DNA of 64,000 nucleotides from JAICJC01 sp963709425 (GTDB lineage Bacteria; Actinomycetota; Thermoleophilia; Gaiellales; JAICJC01), in NCBI GenBank assembly GCA_963709425.1, contig CAVPWG010000001.1:1-64000 (forward strand). Direction: 5' to 3'. Below, piece after piece: positions 51,777-60,804 of this stretch (position 1 is the first letter of the stretch; the number at the start of each line of letters is the position of its first letter). The translations under genes were made by a program, and so were the position numbers. The notes beneath the pieces are model-generated. The model searched no databases. It had not been told where the DNA came from and worked only from the letters and a program-made list of their open reading frames with translations.

Positions 51777-52952
51777 TCAGGCCGGGACGCGGAGGTGCTG
51801 CTCGATCCGGGCCACAGCCTCGCGCAGCCGGTCGTCCGCGACGGTGAGCGAGAGGCGGACGTACCCCTCGCCGTTCGGACCGTACGCCGACCCCGGCGAG
51901 ACGACGACGTCGGCCTGCTGGAGCACGAGCTCGGCGAACGAGACCGAGGTGTGCCCCTCCGGCACCGGGACCCAGACGTAGATCGTGCCCTTCGGGGGCT
52001 CGACCTCGAGGCCTGCGGCGGCGAGGGCCTCGATCACGAGGTCGCGGCGGCGACGATAGACGTCGCGCATCTTCGCGACGTGCTCGTCGCCCTCGGGCCC
52101 GAGGATGCGGGCTGCGGCGAGCTGGATCGCGTCGAACTGGCCCGAGTCGACGTTCGTCTTCAGCTTGAGGAGGGCGGCGATCATGTCGGCGTTCCCGACG
52201 GCGGCTCCGACCCGCCAGCCGGTCATGTTGTAGGCCTTCGAGAGCGAGAACATCTCGATCCCGGCCTCTCGGGCGCCCGTCGCCGCGAGGAAGCTCGGCG
52301 CGACGTAACCGTCGAACGTGATCTCGGAGTAGGCGTTGTCGTGCACCACGGGCACGCTCCGGTCGAGGCCGAACGCCGCGAGCCGGTCGAAGAAGTCGCC
52401 CTCGACCACGGCGCCCGTCGGGTTGTTCGGGTAGTTGCAGAAGAGCAGGTTCGCCCGCTCGGTGACGTCGCGGCCGAGGCCGTCGAGGTCGGGCAGGAAG
52501 TCGTTCACGGCCGTGAGCGGCATCAGGTGCGGCGTGGCGCCGGCCAGCAGGCTTCCCGAGGTGTAGACGGGGTACCCGGGATCGGCGGCCAGGGACACGT
52601 CGCCGGGGTCGAGCATGGCGAAGCAGACGTGCGCCACGCCCTCCTTCCCGCCGAGGAGCGGCAGCACCTCGCGGTCGGGGTCGAGCTCGACGCCGAACCG
52701 GCGCAGGTAGAAGCCGGCCACGGCCTCGCGGAAGGCCTCCAGGCCGCGGTTCGACGGATACCGGTGCGTCGATGGATCGCCAACCCACCGGCGGGCCTCC
52801 GCGACGAGCAGGTCCGGGCTGGGCAGGTCCGGATCGCCGATGCCGAGCGAGATCACGTCGACGCCTGCTCGGCGCCGCTCGGAGACCCTGCGCTCGAGCT
52901 CGGCGAAGAGGTACGGCGGGAGCTGCTCGATGCGATGTGCCGGCCGGATCAC
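51777..52952 (-). CDS. dapL: LL-diaminopimelate aminotransferase
   Basis: A 391-residue PLP enzyme of fold type I. It contains VISLGIGDPDLPSPDLLVAE, YPSNRGLEAFREAVAGFYLR, the NYPNNPTGA loop and the PLP lysine in FSLSKAYNMTGWRVGAAVGN. The sequence and the neighbouring dapF suggest LL-diaminopimelate aminotransferase, which makes LL-DAP from tetrahydrodipicolinate in lysine and cell-wall synthesis. The GTG at 52952 overlaps the dapF stop as GTGA; the frame extends upstream but into dapF. Confidence 0.85.
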   Translation of the reverse strand: MIRPAHRIEQLPPYLFAELERRVSERRRAGVDVISLGIGDPDLPSPDLLVAEARRWVGDPSTHRYPSNRGLEAFREAVAGFYLRRFGVELDPDREVLPLLGGKEGVAHVCFAMLDPGDVSLAADPGYPVYTSGSLLAGATPHLMPLTAVNDFLPDLDGLGRDVTERANLLFCNYPNNPTGAVVEGDFFDRLAAFGLDRSVPVVHDNAYSEITFDGYVAPSFLAATGAREAGIEMFSLSKAYNMTGWRVGAAVGNADMIAALLKLKTNVDSGQFDAIQLAAARILGPEGDEHVAKMRDVYRRRRDLVIEALAAAGLEVEPPKGTIYVWVPVPEGHTSVSFAELVLQQADVVVSPGSAYGPNGEGYVRLSLTVADDRLREAVARIEQHLRVPA

Positions 52953-53767
52953 AGGCGCTCCAGCCCGGAGACGAACTCCGCTGCGAACGTACCCTCGCAT
53001 ACGTGGTCGACGGGCCCGGAGAGGCGTACGGCGAGGTCGTCGGACACCTCGACGACGAGGTCGCCGCCGTCAGTGTGCACGGTCACCGGGCTCCGCGCTC
53101 GCCCGGAGATGACCGCGGCGACGGCGGCCGCGCTCGATCCCGAGCCCGACGAGAGCGTCTCCCCCGCTCCCCGCTCCCAGACCCGCATCCGGATCTCGTG
53201 CCCCGCGACCGGGCGGTAGAACTCGACGTTCGTCCGGTTGGGGAACCACGCGTGATGCTCGATCGGGGCGCCGACGACAGGCAGGTCGAGCCGGTCGACG
53301 GCAGCGTCCTCGATGACGCAGTGCGGGTTTCCGAGGCTCACGAACGTGTAGTCGGGCGCCGGCGGCGGCCCGCCGTCAGGCCGGTGATCCTGGCCCTCGA
53401 GCGCCGCCGTCCCCGCGTCGATGGTCACGGACGTGCCGTCCACCGTCGCCGAGATCCGGCCCTTCGGCGTGACGAGCTCGAGCTCGCTGCAGGCGTCGCG
53501 GGCGGCGATGTGGGCCGCGGCGATCCGTGAGCCGTTCCCCGAGAACTCGGCATCGGACCCGTCGGGGTTCAGGATCCGCACGGACCGGCCGTCGACGACC
53601 AGGATGCCGTCGGACCCTGCGCCCAGGTCGGGATGGCAGATGCGGGCGACCCGTGCCGGCGTCAGCTCGACGGGCGCGTCGGCCGCCTCGATGACGAGGT
53701 AGGCGTTTCCCGCGCCGTGCCACTTCCCGAACCGCACCGGCGGCAGGATACCGGCCGGGTCACACAC
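52949..53767 (-). CDS. dapF: diaminopimelate epimerase-like protein with both catalytic Cys changed to Ser
   Basis: A 272-residue DapF-fold protein: RFGKWHGAGNAYLVIEAADA, ILNPDGSDAEFSGNGSRIAA, YTFVSLGNPHCVIED, NRTNVEFYRP, RMRVWERGAGETLSSGSGSS. In DapF the catalytic cysteines sit in (M/Q)CGNGxR and GETxACGTG. Here both are Ser (FSGNG, LSSGSG). DapF catalyses LL- to meso-DAP using this Cys pair, so activity is questionable, yet gene order with dapL argues for the role. The start may be the Met at residue 1 or a codon near VRFGKW. Confidence 0.82.
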   Translation of the reverse strand: MCDPAGILPPVRFGKWHGAGNAYLVIEAADAPVELTPARVARICHPDLGAGSDGILVVDGRSVRILNPDGSDAEFSGNGSRIAAAHIAARDACSELELVTPKGRISATVDGTSVTIDAGTAALEGQDHRPDGGPPPAPDYTFVSLGNPHCVIEDAAVDRLDLPVVGAPIEHHAWFPNRTNVEFYRPVAGHEIRMRVWERGAGETLSSGSGSSAAAVAAVISGRARSPVTVHTDGGDLVVEVSDDLAVRLSGPVDHVCEGTFAAEFVSGLERL

Positions 53768-53771
53768 CCGG

Positions 53772-54173
53772 TCACATGTCGAGCGCGGCGCCCACGAGGA
53801 TGACGGCTCCGAGGATCGCGCACACGAGTGCGAAACCGATCACGATCGGCCACGTCGTCGGGAGGCCGGCCACGAGGAGGATCGCCACGCCCAGCGACAC
53901 GGCCAGGAGCCGGAACCGGCCGACCGTGTACGGCCGCGCGCTCAGCACGCGCCGGCCCACCCGGTCGGCGAGGAGCAGCGCCGATCCGAGAGTGCCGAGA
54001 AGGAGTGCCGCGACCACCGGCGGGCCAACGAGCCACCGCAGCCACAGCTCGACCTCGCCGGCTGCGACCCCGGCCAGGGCGGCGACGGCGGCCGCGACGG
54101 GCACGACCGCCGCGACGATCACGAGCGCGTCACGCGCCTCGCGGACGGCGTCGTGCTCTGGCGGCCGGGTCAC
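53772..54173 (-). CDS. hypothetical polytopic membrane protein
   Basis: A 133-residue protein with four hydrophobic helices (ALVIVAAVVPVAAAVAALAG, WLVGPPVVAALLLGTLGSAL, RLLAVSLGVAILLVAGLP, VIGFALVCAILGAVILVG) and short charged loops. The GTG at 54173 overlaps the miaA stop (GTGA), so it is translated with miaA and lies 4 bases before dapF. The function is unknown. Confidence 0.65.
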   Translation of the reverse strand: MTRPPEHDAVREARDALVIVAAVVPVAAAVAALAGVAAGEVELWLRWLVGPPVVAALLLGTLGSALLLADRVGRRVLSARPYTVGRFRLLAVSLGVAILLVAGLPTTWPIVIGFALVCAILGAVILVGAALDM

Positions 54174-55072
54174 GCCCACCCGGCGATGTCGCCTGCGACA
54201 GCCCGCGGGTCGCGGACGGCGTCGACGATCCTCGCGTCGGGCAGGCGGCGCATCCACGTCCGCTGTCGCTTGGCGTATCGCCGGGTGCGCGTCTCGAGCC
54301 GGCGGATCGCCTCGTCGCGGTCGATCTCCCCGCCGAGCAGCGCCGAGATGTCCTGCAGGCCGTGGATCCGCTCCGCCGTGCTCGAGAAGGCGTGCTCCGC
54401 TCGCGCGGCACGCACCTCGTCCACCACGCCGGCCGCGAGCATCGCCGCGGTGCGGGCCGCGATTCGGCGGGCGGTCTCGGCAGGCTGGATCGCGAGGCCG
54501 GCCACGAGCGTCGGATGGCGGGTGTCGGCCGACCAGAGCCGGCTCTCGGGGGCAGCCAGCGTGTGCCCCGACTGGACGAGCTCGAGCGCGCGGACGACGC
54601 GCCGGCGGTCATTCGGGTGCACCGTCGCCGCCGCCGGAGCGTCGACGGCCGCCAGCGTCGCGTGGGCGCCCGCCGGCCCCCGCTCGTCGTACAGCTGCTC
54701 GGCGGTGTTCCGGACGCCGGCCTCAGCCTGCGGCGGCAGGGGCATGTCCGCGAGCGCCGCGCGCAGGTAGAGGCCGCTCCCGCCGCACACGATCGGGACG
54801 CGGCCGCGGCGCAGGACGTCGTCCACGGCGGCGTGCGCCATCTCTGCGTACTCGGCGACGGAGCCCTCGTGGCTCGGCTCCCACACTCCGACGAGGTGGT
54901 GCGGCACGCGCTCACGGTCGGCCACCGCCGGCTGGTTGGTGAGGATCGGAAGCCCGCGGTAGAGCTGCATTGCGTCGCACGAGACGATCTCGCCGCCCAC
55001 CATGTCGGCGAGCTCGAGCGCGACGGCGCTCTTACCCGAGGCGGTGGGCCCGAAGATCGCGATGACCGACAC
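54170..55072 (-). CDS. miaA: tRNA dimethylallyltransferase MiaA
   Basis: A 300-residue enzyme that prenylates A37 of tRNAs reading UNN codons. The P-loop IFGPTASGKSAVALELADMV, EIVSCDAMQLYRGLPILTNQ, PHHLVGV and IVCGGSGLYLRA are conserved. RRYAKRQRTWMRR near the C-terminus is the tRNA-binding segment. Its product is the substrate of MiaB, encoded just upstream. The GTG at 55072 is 5 bases after the miaB stop. Confidence 0.93.
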   Translation of the reverse strand: MSVIAIFGPTASGKSAVALELADMVGGEIVSCDAMQLYRGLPILTNQPAVADRERVPHHLVGVWEPSHEGSVAEYAEMAHAAVDDVLRRGRVPIVCGGSGLYLRAALADMPLPPQAEAGVRNTAEQLYDERGPAGAHATLAAVDAPAAATVHPNDRRRVVRALELVQSGHTLAAPESRLWSADTRHPTLVAGLAIQPAETARRIAARTAAMLAAGVVDEVRAARAEHAFSSTAERIHGLQDISALLGGEIDRDEAIRRLETRTRRYAKRQRTWMRRLPDARIVDAVRDPRAVAGDIAGWA

Positions 55073-55077
55073 GGCGC

Positions 55078-56397
55078 TCAGGCGGCGACGGGGGCGGTCT
55101 GACGCCCGGAGAGCGTCTGCGACGTCGAGCCGGTGACGGTGACGTCGACCAGCGACCCGGCGGGCGCGGCGCCCGTGAAGTTGAGGGCCTTCCCACCTCG
55201 CGTCCGCCCGCGGAGGATGGTCGGGTCGGTGCGGCTCGGCCCTTCGACGAGCACCTCCTGGACGGTCCCGACGAGCGCGGCGTTCCGGGCCGCCGCGTGG
55301 TGCTGGACGCGCTCGACGAGCCGCTCGATCCGGTTGCGACGGACGTCCTCGGGCACCTGGTCGGGCATCCGCGCCGCCTCGGTCCCGCGGCGGGCGGAGT
55401 AGACGAACGTGAACGCGTGGTCGTAGCCGACGAGATCGACCAGCGACAGGGTGTCGGCGAAATCGGCCTCGGTCTCGCCGGGGAACCCGACGATGATGTC
55501 CGTCGTGAGGGCGATGTCGGGCATGGCGTCCCGGATCCGCTCCACGAGGGCCAGGTAGCGCTCGCGCGAGTACGTGCGCCGCATCGCCTTCAGGATCCGT
55601 GTCGATCCCGACTGCACCGGGAGGTGAAGCTGCTCGCACACGGCGTCGCACTCCGCCATCGCCTCGATCACGTCGCTGCGCATGTCCTTGGGGTGCGGGC
55701 TTGTGAACCGGATGCGGTCGATCCCGTCGACCGCATCGAGGGCGCGTAGGAGCGCGGCGAACCCGGCCTCGACCGCCGGCCGCAGGTCGCGGCCATAGGC
55801 GTTCACGTTCTGGCCGAGCAGCGTGATCTCGCGGACGCCGTCGGCGGCCAGGAGGGCCGTCTCGCGCACCAGGTCGTCGGGGTGGCGGCTGTGCTCGCGC
55901 CCGCGTACCGACGGCACGATGCAGTAGGCGCAATTGCAGTTGCAGCCCGTCGAGATCTGCATCCAGGCCTGGAAGGAGCGGTCGCGCTTCAGCGGCAGCT
56001 GCCCCGAGAACGTGTCGAACGTCGAGAAGTGGCCGCGCGGGATCTCGCCGCCGGCCTGGATGTAGTCGCCCAGGCGGTGGATGTTCCCGGGCCCGAACGC
56101 CAGATCGACGAACGGGAACTGGTCGAAGAGCTCGTCCTTCATCGACTCCGACCAGCAGCCGCCGACGACGATCACCTTGTCGGGGTCGCGCCGCTTGGCT
56201 GCACGGGCATCCATCAGGTGGGCGACGAGGCGATCGTCGGCCTTCTCGCGGATCGTGCAGGTGTTGAAGACCAGGAAGTCGGCGTCGTCCGCCGAGCCCG
56301 CCTCGCCCAGCCCCAGGGACTCGAGCAGGCCCTTGATGCGCTCGGAGTCGTGCACGTTCATCTGGCAGCCGAACGTCGTCACGTGGTAGCGCTTCAT
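55078..56397 (-). CDS. miaB: tRNA methylthiotransferase MiaB
   Basis: A 439-residue radical SAM enzyme that adds a methylthio group to i6A37. The N-terminal UPF0004 domain (YHVTTFGCQMNVHDSERIKG, FNTCTIREKADD, VVGGCWSESM) has the three Cys of the auxiliary cluster. The radical SAM cluster is STGCNCNCAYCIVP, and the C-terminus is a TRAM domain (VGTVQEVLVEGPSRTDPTIL). It is the first gene of the long operon. Confidence 0.95.
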   Translation of the reverse strand: MKRYHVTTFGCQMNVHDSERIKGLLESLGLGEAGSADDADFLVFNTCTIREKADDRLVAHLMDARAAKRRDPDKVIVVGGCWSESMKDELFDQFPFVDLAFGPGNIHRLGDYIQAGGEIPRGHFSTFDTFSGQLPLKRDRSFQAWMQISTGCNCNCAYCIVPSVRGREHSRHPDDLVRETALLAADGVREITLLGQNVNAYGRDLRPAVEAGFAALLRALDAVDGIDRIRFTSPHPKDMRSDVIEAMAECDAVCEQLHLPVQSGSTRILKAMRRTYSRERYLALVERIRDAMPDIALTTDIIVGFPGETEADFADTLSLVDLVGYDHAFTFVYSARRGTEAARMPDQVPEDVRRNRIERLVERVQHHAAARNAALVGTVQEVLVEGPSRTDPTILRGRTRGGKALNFTGAAPAGSLVDVTVTGSTSQTLSGRQTAPVAA

Positions 56398-56407
56398 CGG
56401 GGGAAGT

Positions 56408-57197
56408 CTACCGAGCGCCCCTTCTGCGACCCGCGCTCAGCACGGGGAGCGCTGTGCGCAGCACGGTCTCGGAGTCGAGGAATGCCCCCACATGGCCGCG
56501 CCCCTGGATCCGGACGATCGCGGCGCCGCCCAGGATTGCGGCCCGCATCCGCTCGAGTGACCCGACGGGAGCCTCCTCGGAGCCTGCGACCACGGCGGTG
56601 GGACACTCGATTCGGGCCAGGTCGTCCCACGTGGTGTCGCCCTCCTCGGCCCACGCCCGGAGGGAGAGCACGAACTGGGCGGCGTCGGTCTCGTCGAAGC
56701 TCCGCCGCAGCCACGGCGGGAGTGTGATCCCCTCGCCCTCTTCGATCGCGCGTGTCAGCGCCGGCGCGCCGCCCGCCTCGAGCAGGTCGACCAGCTCGGC
56801 TGTGCCGTCGTCCGCGCCAGCGTCGTCGGCGACGCCGCCGATCGCCACGAGCGCCGAGACGCGGCCGGCGCACGTCGCGGCCAGCCGGTAGCCGACGCTC
56901 GCGCCCATCGAGTAGCCGGCGAAGCCGAACTGCATCGACGTCGGCGGCATCCGCCACCGCGATGACGTCGGCGACGTACTCGGCCGGCCGGTGTCCCGCG
57001 AGCGTCGTGATGCGGCCGCTGCGACCGCGGCCGCGGTGGTCGACGATCAGGAGGCGAAAGCCGGCGAGGCCGGCGGTGTACCCCGCTCCGTCCCACATCG
57101 TCCCGTCGCCGGCCCCGCCCGTATGCAGGACGACCGGAAGCCCCGCGCCTTCGTCGCGGTAGTGGATCTGCACCCCGTCTCGTTCGACGAACGGCAT
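56408..57197 (-). pseudogene. alpha/beta hydrolase with one frameshift
   Basis: ATG at 57197 starts MPFVERDGVQIHYRDEGAGL, then LLIVDHRGRGRSGRITTLAG. A one-base shift near 56940 leads to QFGFAGYSMGASVGYRLAAT, with the nucleophile elbow GYSMGA, and to IQGRGHVGAFLDSETVLRTA with the catalytic His. Both parts fit one 262-residue alpha/beta hydrolase. Either a recent mutation or an error in sequence. Only 28 bases separate its start from the divergent macrodomain gene, so both transcripts are probably leaderless. Confidence 0.72.
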
Positions 57198-57225
57198 CCG
57201 GCGAGTGTACGGATATCTTGCCCGG

Positions 57226-57729
57226 ATGGGCGTCTCGGTCGAGCTCGTGCAGGGCGACATCACGACCATCCCGGTCGATGCGATCGTGAACGCCGCCAAC
57301 GAGGGGCTGCGCGGAGGCGGCGGCGTCGACGGGGCGATCCACCGCGCCGGCGGGCCGGCGATCCACGAGGAATGCGTCCTTCTCGGAGGCTGCCGGACCG
57401 GCGATGCGAAGGCGACGACCGCCGGCAGGCTCCCCGCGCGTTACGTGATCCACGCCGTCGGGCCCGTCTGGCGCGGCGGCGCGCACGGTGAGGAGGACCT
57501 CCTGGCGTCGGCCTATCGCCGGTCGGTCGAGGTGGCCGCCGGCCTGGACTGCTCGTCGATCTCCTTCCCGGCCATCTCGACCGGGGTCTACGGGTTCCCG
57601 ATCCACCTGGCCGCTCCGATCGCGCTCGACTCGGCCCGGGCGGCCGCCGAGGAGGCGGGAGGCGACTACCGGCTGGCCTTCGTCCTGTTCAGCGGCGGCG
57701 ATCTGGAGGTCTACCGGGCGGCGCTCTGA
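57226..57729 (+). CDS. macrodomain ADP-ribosyl-binding/deacetylase protein
   Basis: A 167-residue macrodomain. VELVQGDITTIPVDAIVNAA, NEGLRGGGGVDGAIHRAGG and FPAISTGVYGFP are the ADP-ribose-binding segments. Family members remove ADP-ribose or O-acetyl groups from ADP-ribose. The ATG at 57226 is chosen by family length. The 3' end overlaps the convergent acetyltransferase gene by 19 bases. Confidence 0.9.
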   Translation: MGVSVELVQGDITTIPVDAIVNAANEGLRGGGGVDGAIHRAGGPAIHEECVLLGGCRTGDAKATTAGRLPARYVIHAVGPVWRGGAHGEEDLLASAYRRSVEVAAGLDCSSISFPAISTGVYGFPIHLAAPIALDSARAAAEEAGGDYRLAFVLFSGGDLEVYRAAL

Positions 57730-58253
57730 GCCCGCAGACCGAGCTCCATGACCGCCAGCTCGCAGTCACCGGCCGCGATACGGTGGGTCTTCCGCTCGAC
57801 CTCGCGCATCCCCACGCCAAGCGCCAGTGCCATCCCGGCCTTGTTCCCGTCGATGACGCCCTCCCGCAGCCGCGTCCAGCCGGCCGCTCGGCCATGCTCG
57901 GCGAGGCCGCGGATCGTCTCGGCCGCCAGCCCGCGCCGCTGATGGTCGGCGTGGATCATGACGAGGCCGATCCACGGCGAGCCGTCGTTCGGGTTCTCGT
58001 CCATCCAGTCCAGCAGGCCGACGCGGGTGCCGCCTTCGCGGAGGCGCAGTATGCACGTGTGCCGGCCGTCGGTTATCGCGGACATCTGCAGGTCACGCTC
58101 GAGCATGCCGCGGTCGTACGTGCCGGCGGCTCCGCCAGAGCCCTCGGTCAGGTCGAGGTACGCCTGATTCGAGTGGTGCACCTCGAGGAGCTCGGTGATG
58201 TCGTCCTCGGTCACCTCCGTTGCACGGAGCCGAGGGGTCTCGAAGAAGGTCAC
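57711..58253 (-). CDS. GNAT-family N-acetyltransferase
   Basis: A 180-residue protein. It begins TFFETPRLRATEVTEDDITE, and the acetyl-CoA site is WIGLVMIHADHQRRGLAAET with the Q/R-x-x-G-x-A motif (QRRGLA). RimJ/RimL-like in style; the substrate is unknown. Its start overlaps the stop of the next gene upstream by 4 bases, and the C-terminus overlaps the macrodomain gene. Confidence 0.82.
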   Translation of the reverse strand: MTFFETPRLRATEVTEDDITELLEVHHSNQAYLDLTEGSGGAAGTYDRGMLERDLQMSAITDGRHTCILRLREGGTRVGLLDWMDENPNDGSPWIGLVMIHADHQRRGLAAETIRGLAEHGRAAGWTRLREGVIDGNKAGMALALGVGMREVERKTHRIAAGDCELAVMELGLRAQSAAR

Positions 58254-58690
58254 GCCGCGAGGACGCGGGCGGCCTCGTCGCAGACGGCCTCGGCGACCAG
58301 CGCAAGGGCGCGCGTGTCGACGACGAGCTGGACGCCGACGCCGCTCCTCGTGGCCGCGGTGGACCGGGCCCGGCCCGCGTCGACCCAGGCGGCGATCCCC
58401 ACCTCGTCGATCGCGCGCGGAACGCTCGGAGGCGCGAGATCGAGCCCGAATACCTCATCCGCCGGGACGAACTGCCCGAACCCGTCGGCCGCCGCGTCGA
58501 GCAGCGCATGCCCGAGCGCGAACAGCTCCGCGGGGGTCAGCGACCCGGACGGCACGTGGGCCACCGGCGTGCCTGCGGCATGGAGCGTGAGCTGGTAGGG
58601 CACCGACTCGGCGAACGGCTCGCTCTCGATCGCGAGCTCGATCGAGATCCCCGTCACGTCCTGCTCGCTATCGCAGAGGTGGTACCTCAC
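58250..58690 (-). CDS. hypothetical protein
   Basis: A 146-residue soluble protein starting MRYHLCDSEQDVTGISIELA, with a central GSLTPAELFALGHALLDAAA and a C-terminal helix LALVAEAVCDEAARVLAA. No family was recognised. It overlaps the histidine-kinase stop and the acetyltransferase start by 4 bases each, so the genes are co-translated. Confidence 0.6.
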   Translation of the reverse strand: MRYHLCDSEQDVTGISIELAIESEPFAESVPYQLTLHAAGTPVAHVPSGSLTPAELFALGHALLDAAADGFGQFVPADEVFGLDLAPPSVPRAIDEVGIAAWVDAGRARSTAATRSGVGVQLVVDTRALALVAEAVCDEAARVLAA

Positions 58691-60084
58691 AGCAGGACCT
58701 TGCGCTTCTTGCGGGGCAGCGAGAGCGTGAAGGTCGACCCATGTCCGGGCTCGCTCTCGACCGAGAGCCGGCCGCCCAGGGCCTGGGCCAGCTCGCGCGA
58801 GATCGAGAGCCCGAGGCCCGTGCCGCCCTCACCCCGGCGGCTGTAGAACGGGTGGAACACGGCCTCACGCTCGGCCGGCGCGATCCCGCGCCCGGTGTCC
58901 GTCACCTTGATCGCCGCGATTCCGTTCGACGTCACGCAGCCCAGCTCGACGCTGCCACCGCGCGGCGTCCACCGAAACGCGTTGTCGAGGAGGTTGTTCA
59001 CGATCTGGAGGACGCGGTCGCCGTCGGTGATGACGGTCGGGGCGCCGTCGATCGGCGTCGAGAAGTCGATGTCGACGGCCCGCGCCTTCTCGCGGAACGC
59101 TCCCGCCGCCTGCTCGAGCAGCGCCTCGAGGCCGACCTCCTCGCGCACCACCCGGAACTGGTGCGCCTCGAGCCGGGTCAGGTCGAGCAGGTCGCCGACC
59201 AGCCGGTCGAGCCGGCGCACCTCCTCGTTCACGGCCTCGAGCGACTCGTCCAGCTCGCCCGGTCCCACCACTCCCTCGGTGACCGCCTGCACGTGGCCCG
59301 AGATCGCGGTGAGCGGCGTCCGGAGCTCGTGCGTGACGCGCATCAGGAAGTTGCGTTCCAGCTCGTCGACCTCACGCAGCCGGTCGACCATGCCCTGGAA
59401 CCGTGTGGCGAGCTGGCCGAGCTCGTCGTCGGAGTTGCGCTTGCCGACCACGTTCACGTCGAGATCGCCACGGGCGACCTTGTCGGCCGCGCTGCCGATC
59501 ACGCGGAGCGGATGGGTGATCCGGCGGGCGACGTAGGTCGCCAGGATCAGGGCGACGGCGAGACCCACCGCGAGGCCGACACCGACCAGGCTGATGACGT
59601 TCTTCCAGGCGTTGTTGACGTCTGCGAGTGGGCGGGCAAGGACGACTGCTCCCACGGGCTGGTCGCCGAGGAAGATCGGGGCTCCAACGCCGATGAACGT
59701 TCGGTGGTCGTTCTTCGGATGGAACTGGTACGTCGGGCGGGAATCCCGCTTCAGCAGGCCGATCTGTATCTGCAGGCCGGCGTTGTCGATGGACTGCGGC
59801 AACGCGGGAAAGAGAGGCGGCCCGGCGTAGTACACCTGGCCTGCTCCGATCCGGCTGAAGACGTCGGCGTTGACCGGGACGCCGCCACCCTTGCGGGTCT
59901 GCTGGTTGAACGCATTCTGGTAGTAGCTGGCCAGCGCTCCGACCTGGTTTCGCAGCTGTGCAACCGTCTGGTCGCGGTTGTATGTCCGGTAGAGGCTCAC
60001 CACGACCACGGCAGCGATCACGGTCGCGAGCACGAGCGTGCCAGCGAAGAGGAACGCGAGTCGTGCCCTAAGCGACTGGAGCAT
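58687..60084 (-). CDS. membrane sensor histidine kinase
   Basis: A 465-residue kinase. Helix 1 is LAFLFAGTLVLATVIAAVVV, then comes an extracellular sensor of about 130 residues, helix 2 (ISLVGVGLAVGLAVALILAT), HAMP (ARRITHPLRVIGSAADKVAR), and the dimerisation domain with H-box FLMRVTHELRTPLTAISGHV. The ATPase domain has NNLLDNAFRWTP, VTDTGRGIAP and GGTGLGLSISREL. It overlaps the response-regulator gene by 17 bases; the two form a two-component pair. Confidence 0.93.
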   Translation of the reverse strand: MLQSLRARLAFLFAGTLVLATVIAAVVVVSLYRTYNRDQTVAQLRNQVGALASYYQNAFNQQTRKGGGVPVNADVFSRIGAGQVYYAGPPLFPALPQSIDNAGLQIQIGLLKRDSRPTYQFHPKNDHRTFIGVGAPIFLGDQPVGAVVLARPLADVNNAWKNVISLVGVGLAVGLAVALILATYVARRITHPLRVIGSAADKVARGDLDVNVVGKRNSDDELGQLATRFQGMVDRLREVDELERNFLMRVTHELRTPLTAISGHVQAVTEGVVGPGELDESLEAVNEEVRRLDRLVGDLLDLTRLEAHQFRVVREEVGLEALLEQAAGAFREKARAVDIDFSTPIDGAPTVITDGDRVLQIVNNLLDNAFRWTPRGGSVELGCVTSNGIAAIKVTDTGRGIAPAEREAVFHPFYSRRGEGGTGLGLSISRELAQALGGRLSVESEPGHGSTFTLSLPRKKRKVLL

Positions 60085-60757
60085 CGTCAGCGACCTTGTA
60101 GCCCACGCCCCAAACGGTGGCTACGGGGCAGTCGTCGCCGAGCTTGCGCCGGAGCTGGCGCACATGAACGTCTACGGTGCGAGTGTCGCCTGCGAAGGTG
60201 TAGCCCCACACGCGCTCGAGCAGCTGGTCGCGCGTCAGCACGAGCCCGCGGTGGTCGAGCAGCTCCCACAGGAGGTCGAACTCCTTCGGCGCGAGCTGGA
60301 TCTGAGAGCCGGAGACCGTGACCTCGCGCCTGCCCGCGTCGATTCGGAGCTGCCCATGCTCCATCGCGGCCTCCTGCGGCTTTCGCTGCGCGCCTGTGGA
60401 CCTGCGCAAGATCGACTTGATGCGCGCGACGAGCTCGCGCGGGTTGAACGGCTTGGTGAGGTAGTCGTCGGCTCCGACCTCGAGGCCGACGATCTTGTCG
60501 ACGTCGTCGTCGCGAGCGGTCAGCATCAGAATCGGCACGTCGGATGACGAGCGGATCTGGCGGCACACCTCGAGCCCGTCGATGTCCGGCAGCATGAGAT
60601 CGAGCACGACCAGGTCGGGCTTCGTCGCGTCGGCCTTCTGGAGCGCCTCGGTGCCGTCGCGTGCGATCTCGACGTGGTAACGGGCGTTCTTCAGGTACAT
60701 CGACACGAACGAGGCGATGTTGCGCTCGTCCTCAACCACAAGGATCTTCTCGGGCAT
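60068..60757 (-). CDS. OmpR/PhoB-family response regulator
   Basis: A 229-residue regulator. The receiver has KILVVEDERNIASFVSMYL, the phosphoacceptor Asp in PDLVVLDLMLPDIDG, and the switch Lys in GADDYLTKPFNPRELVARIK. The winged helix is IQLAPKEFDLLWELLDHRGL, VLTRDQLLERVWGYTFAGDT and RTVDVHVRQLRRKLGDD. It is activated by the kinase encoded next to it. Two in-frame ATGs (60763 and 60757) are possible starts. Confidence 0.93.
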   Translation of the reverse strand: MPEKILVVEDERNIASFVSMYLKNARYHVEIARDGTEALQKADATKPDLVVLDLMLPDIDGLEVCRQIRSSSDVPILMLTARDDDVDKIVGLEVGADDYLTKPFNPRELVARIKSILRRSTGAQRKPQEAAMEHGQLRIDAGRREVTVSGSQIQLAPKEFDLLWELLDHRGLVLTRDQLLERVWGYTFAGDTRTVDVHVRQLRRKLGDDCPVATVWGVGYKVADDAPVA

Positions 60758-60804
60758 AGGCATAGAGTACCCCGTGCGCTGGTCGGAACCCGGCTTGAAC
60801 GTGC

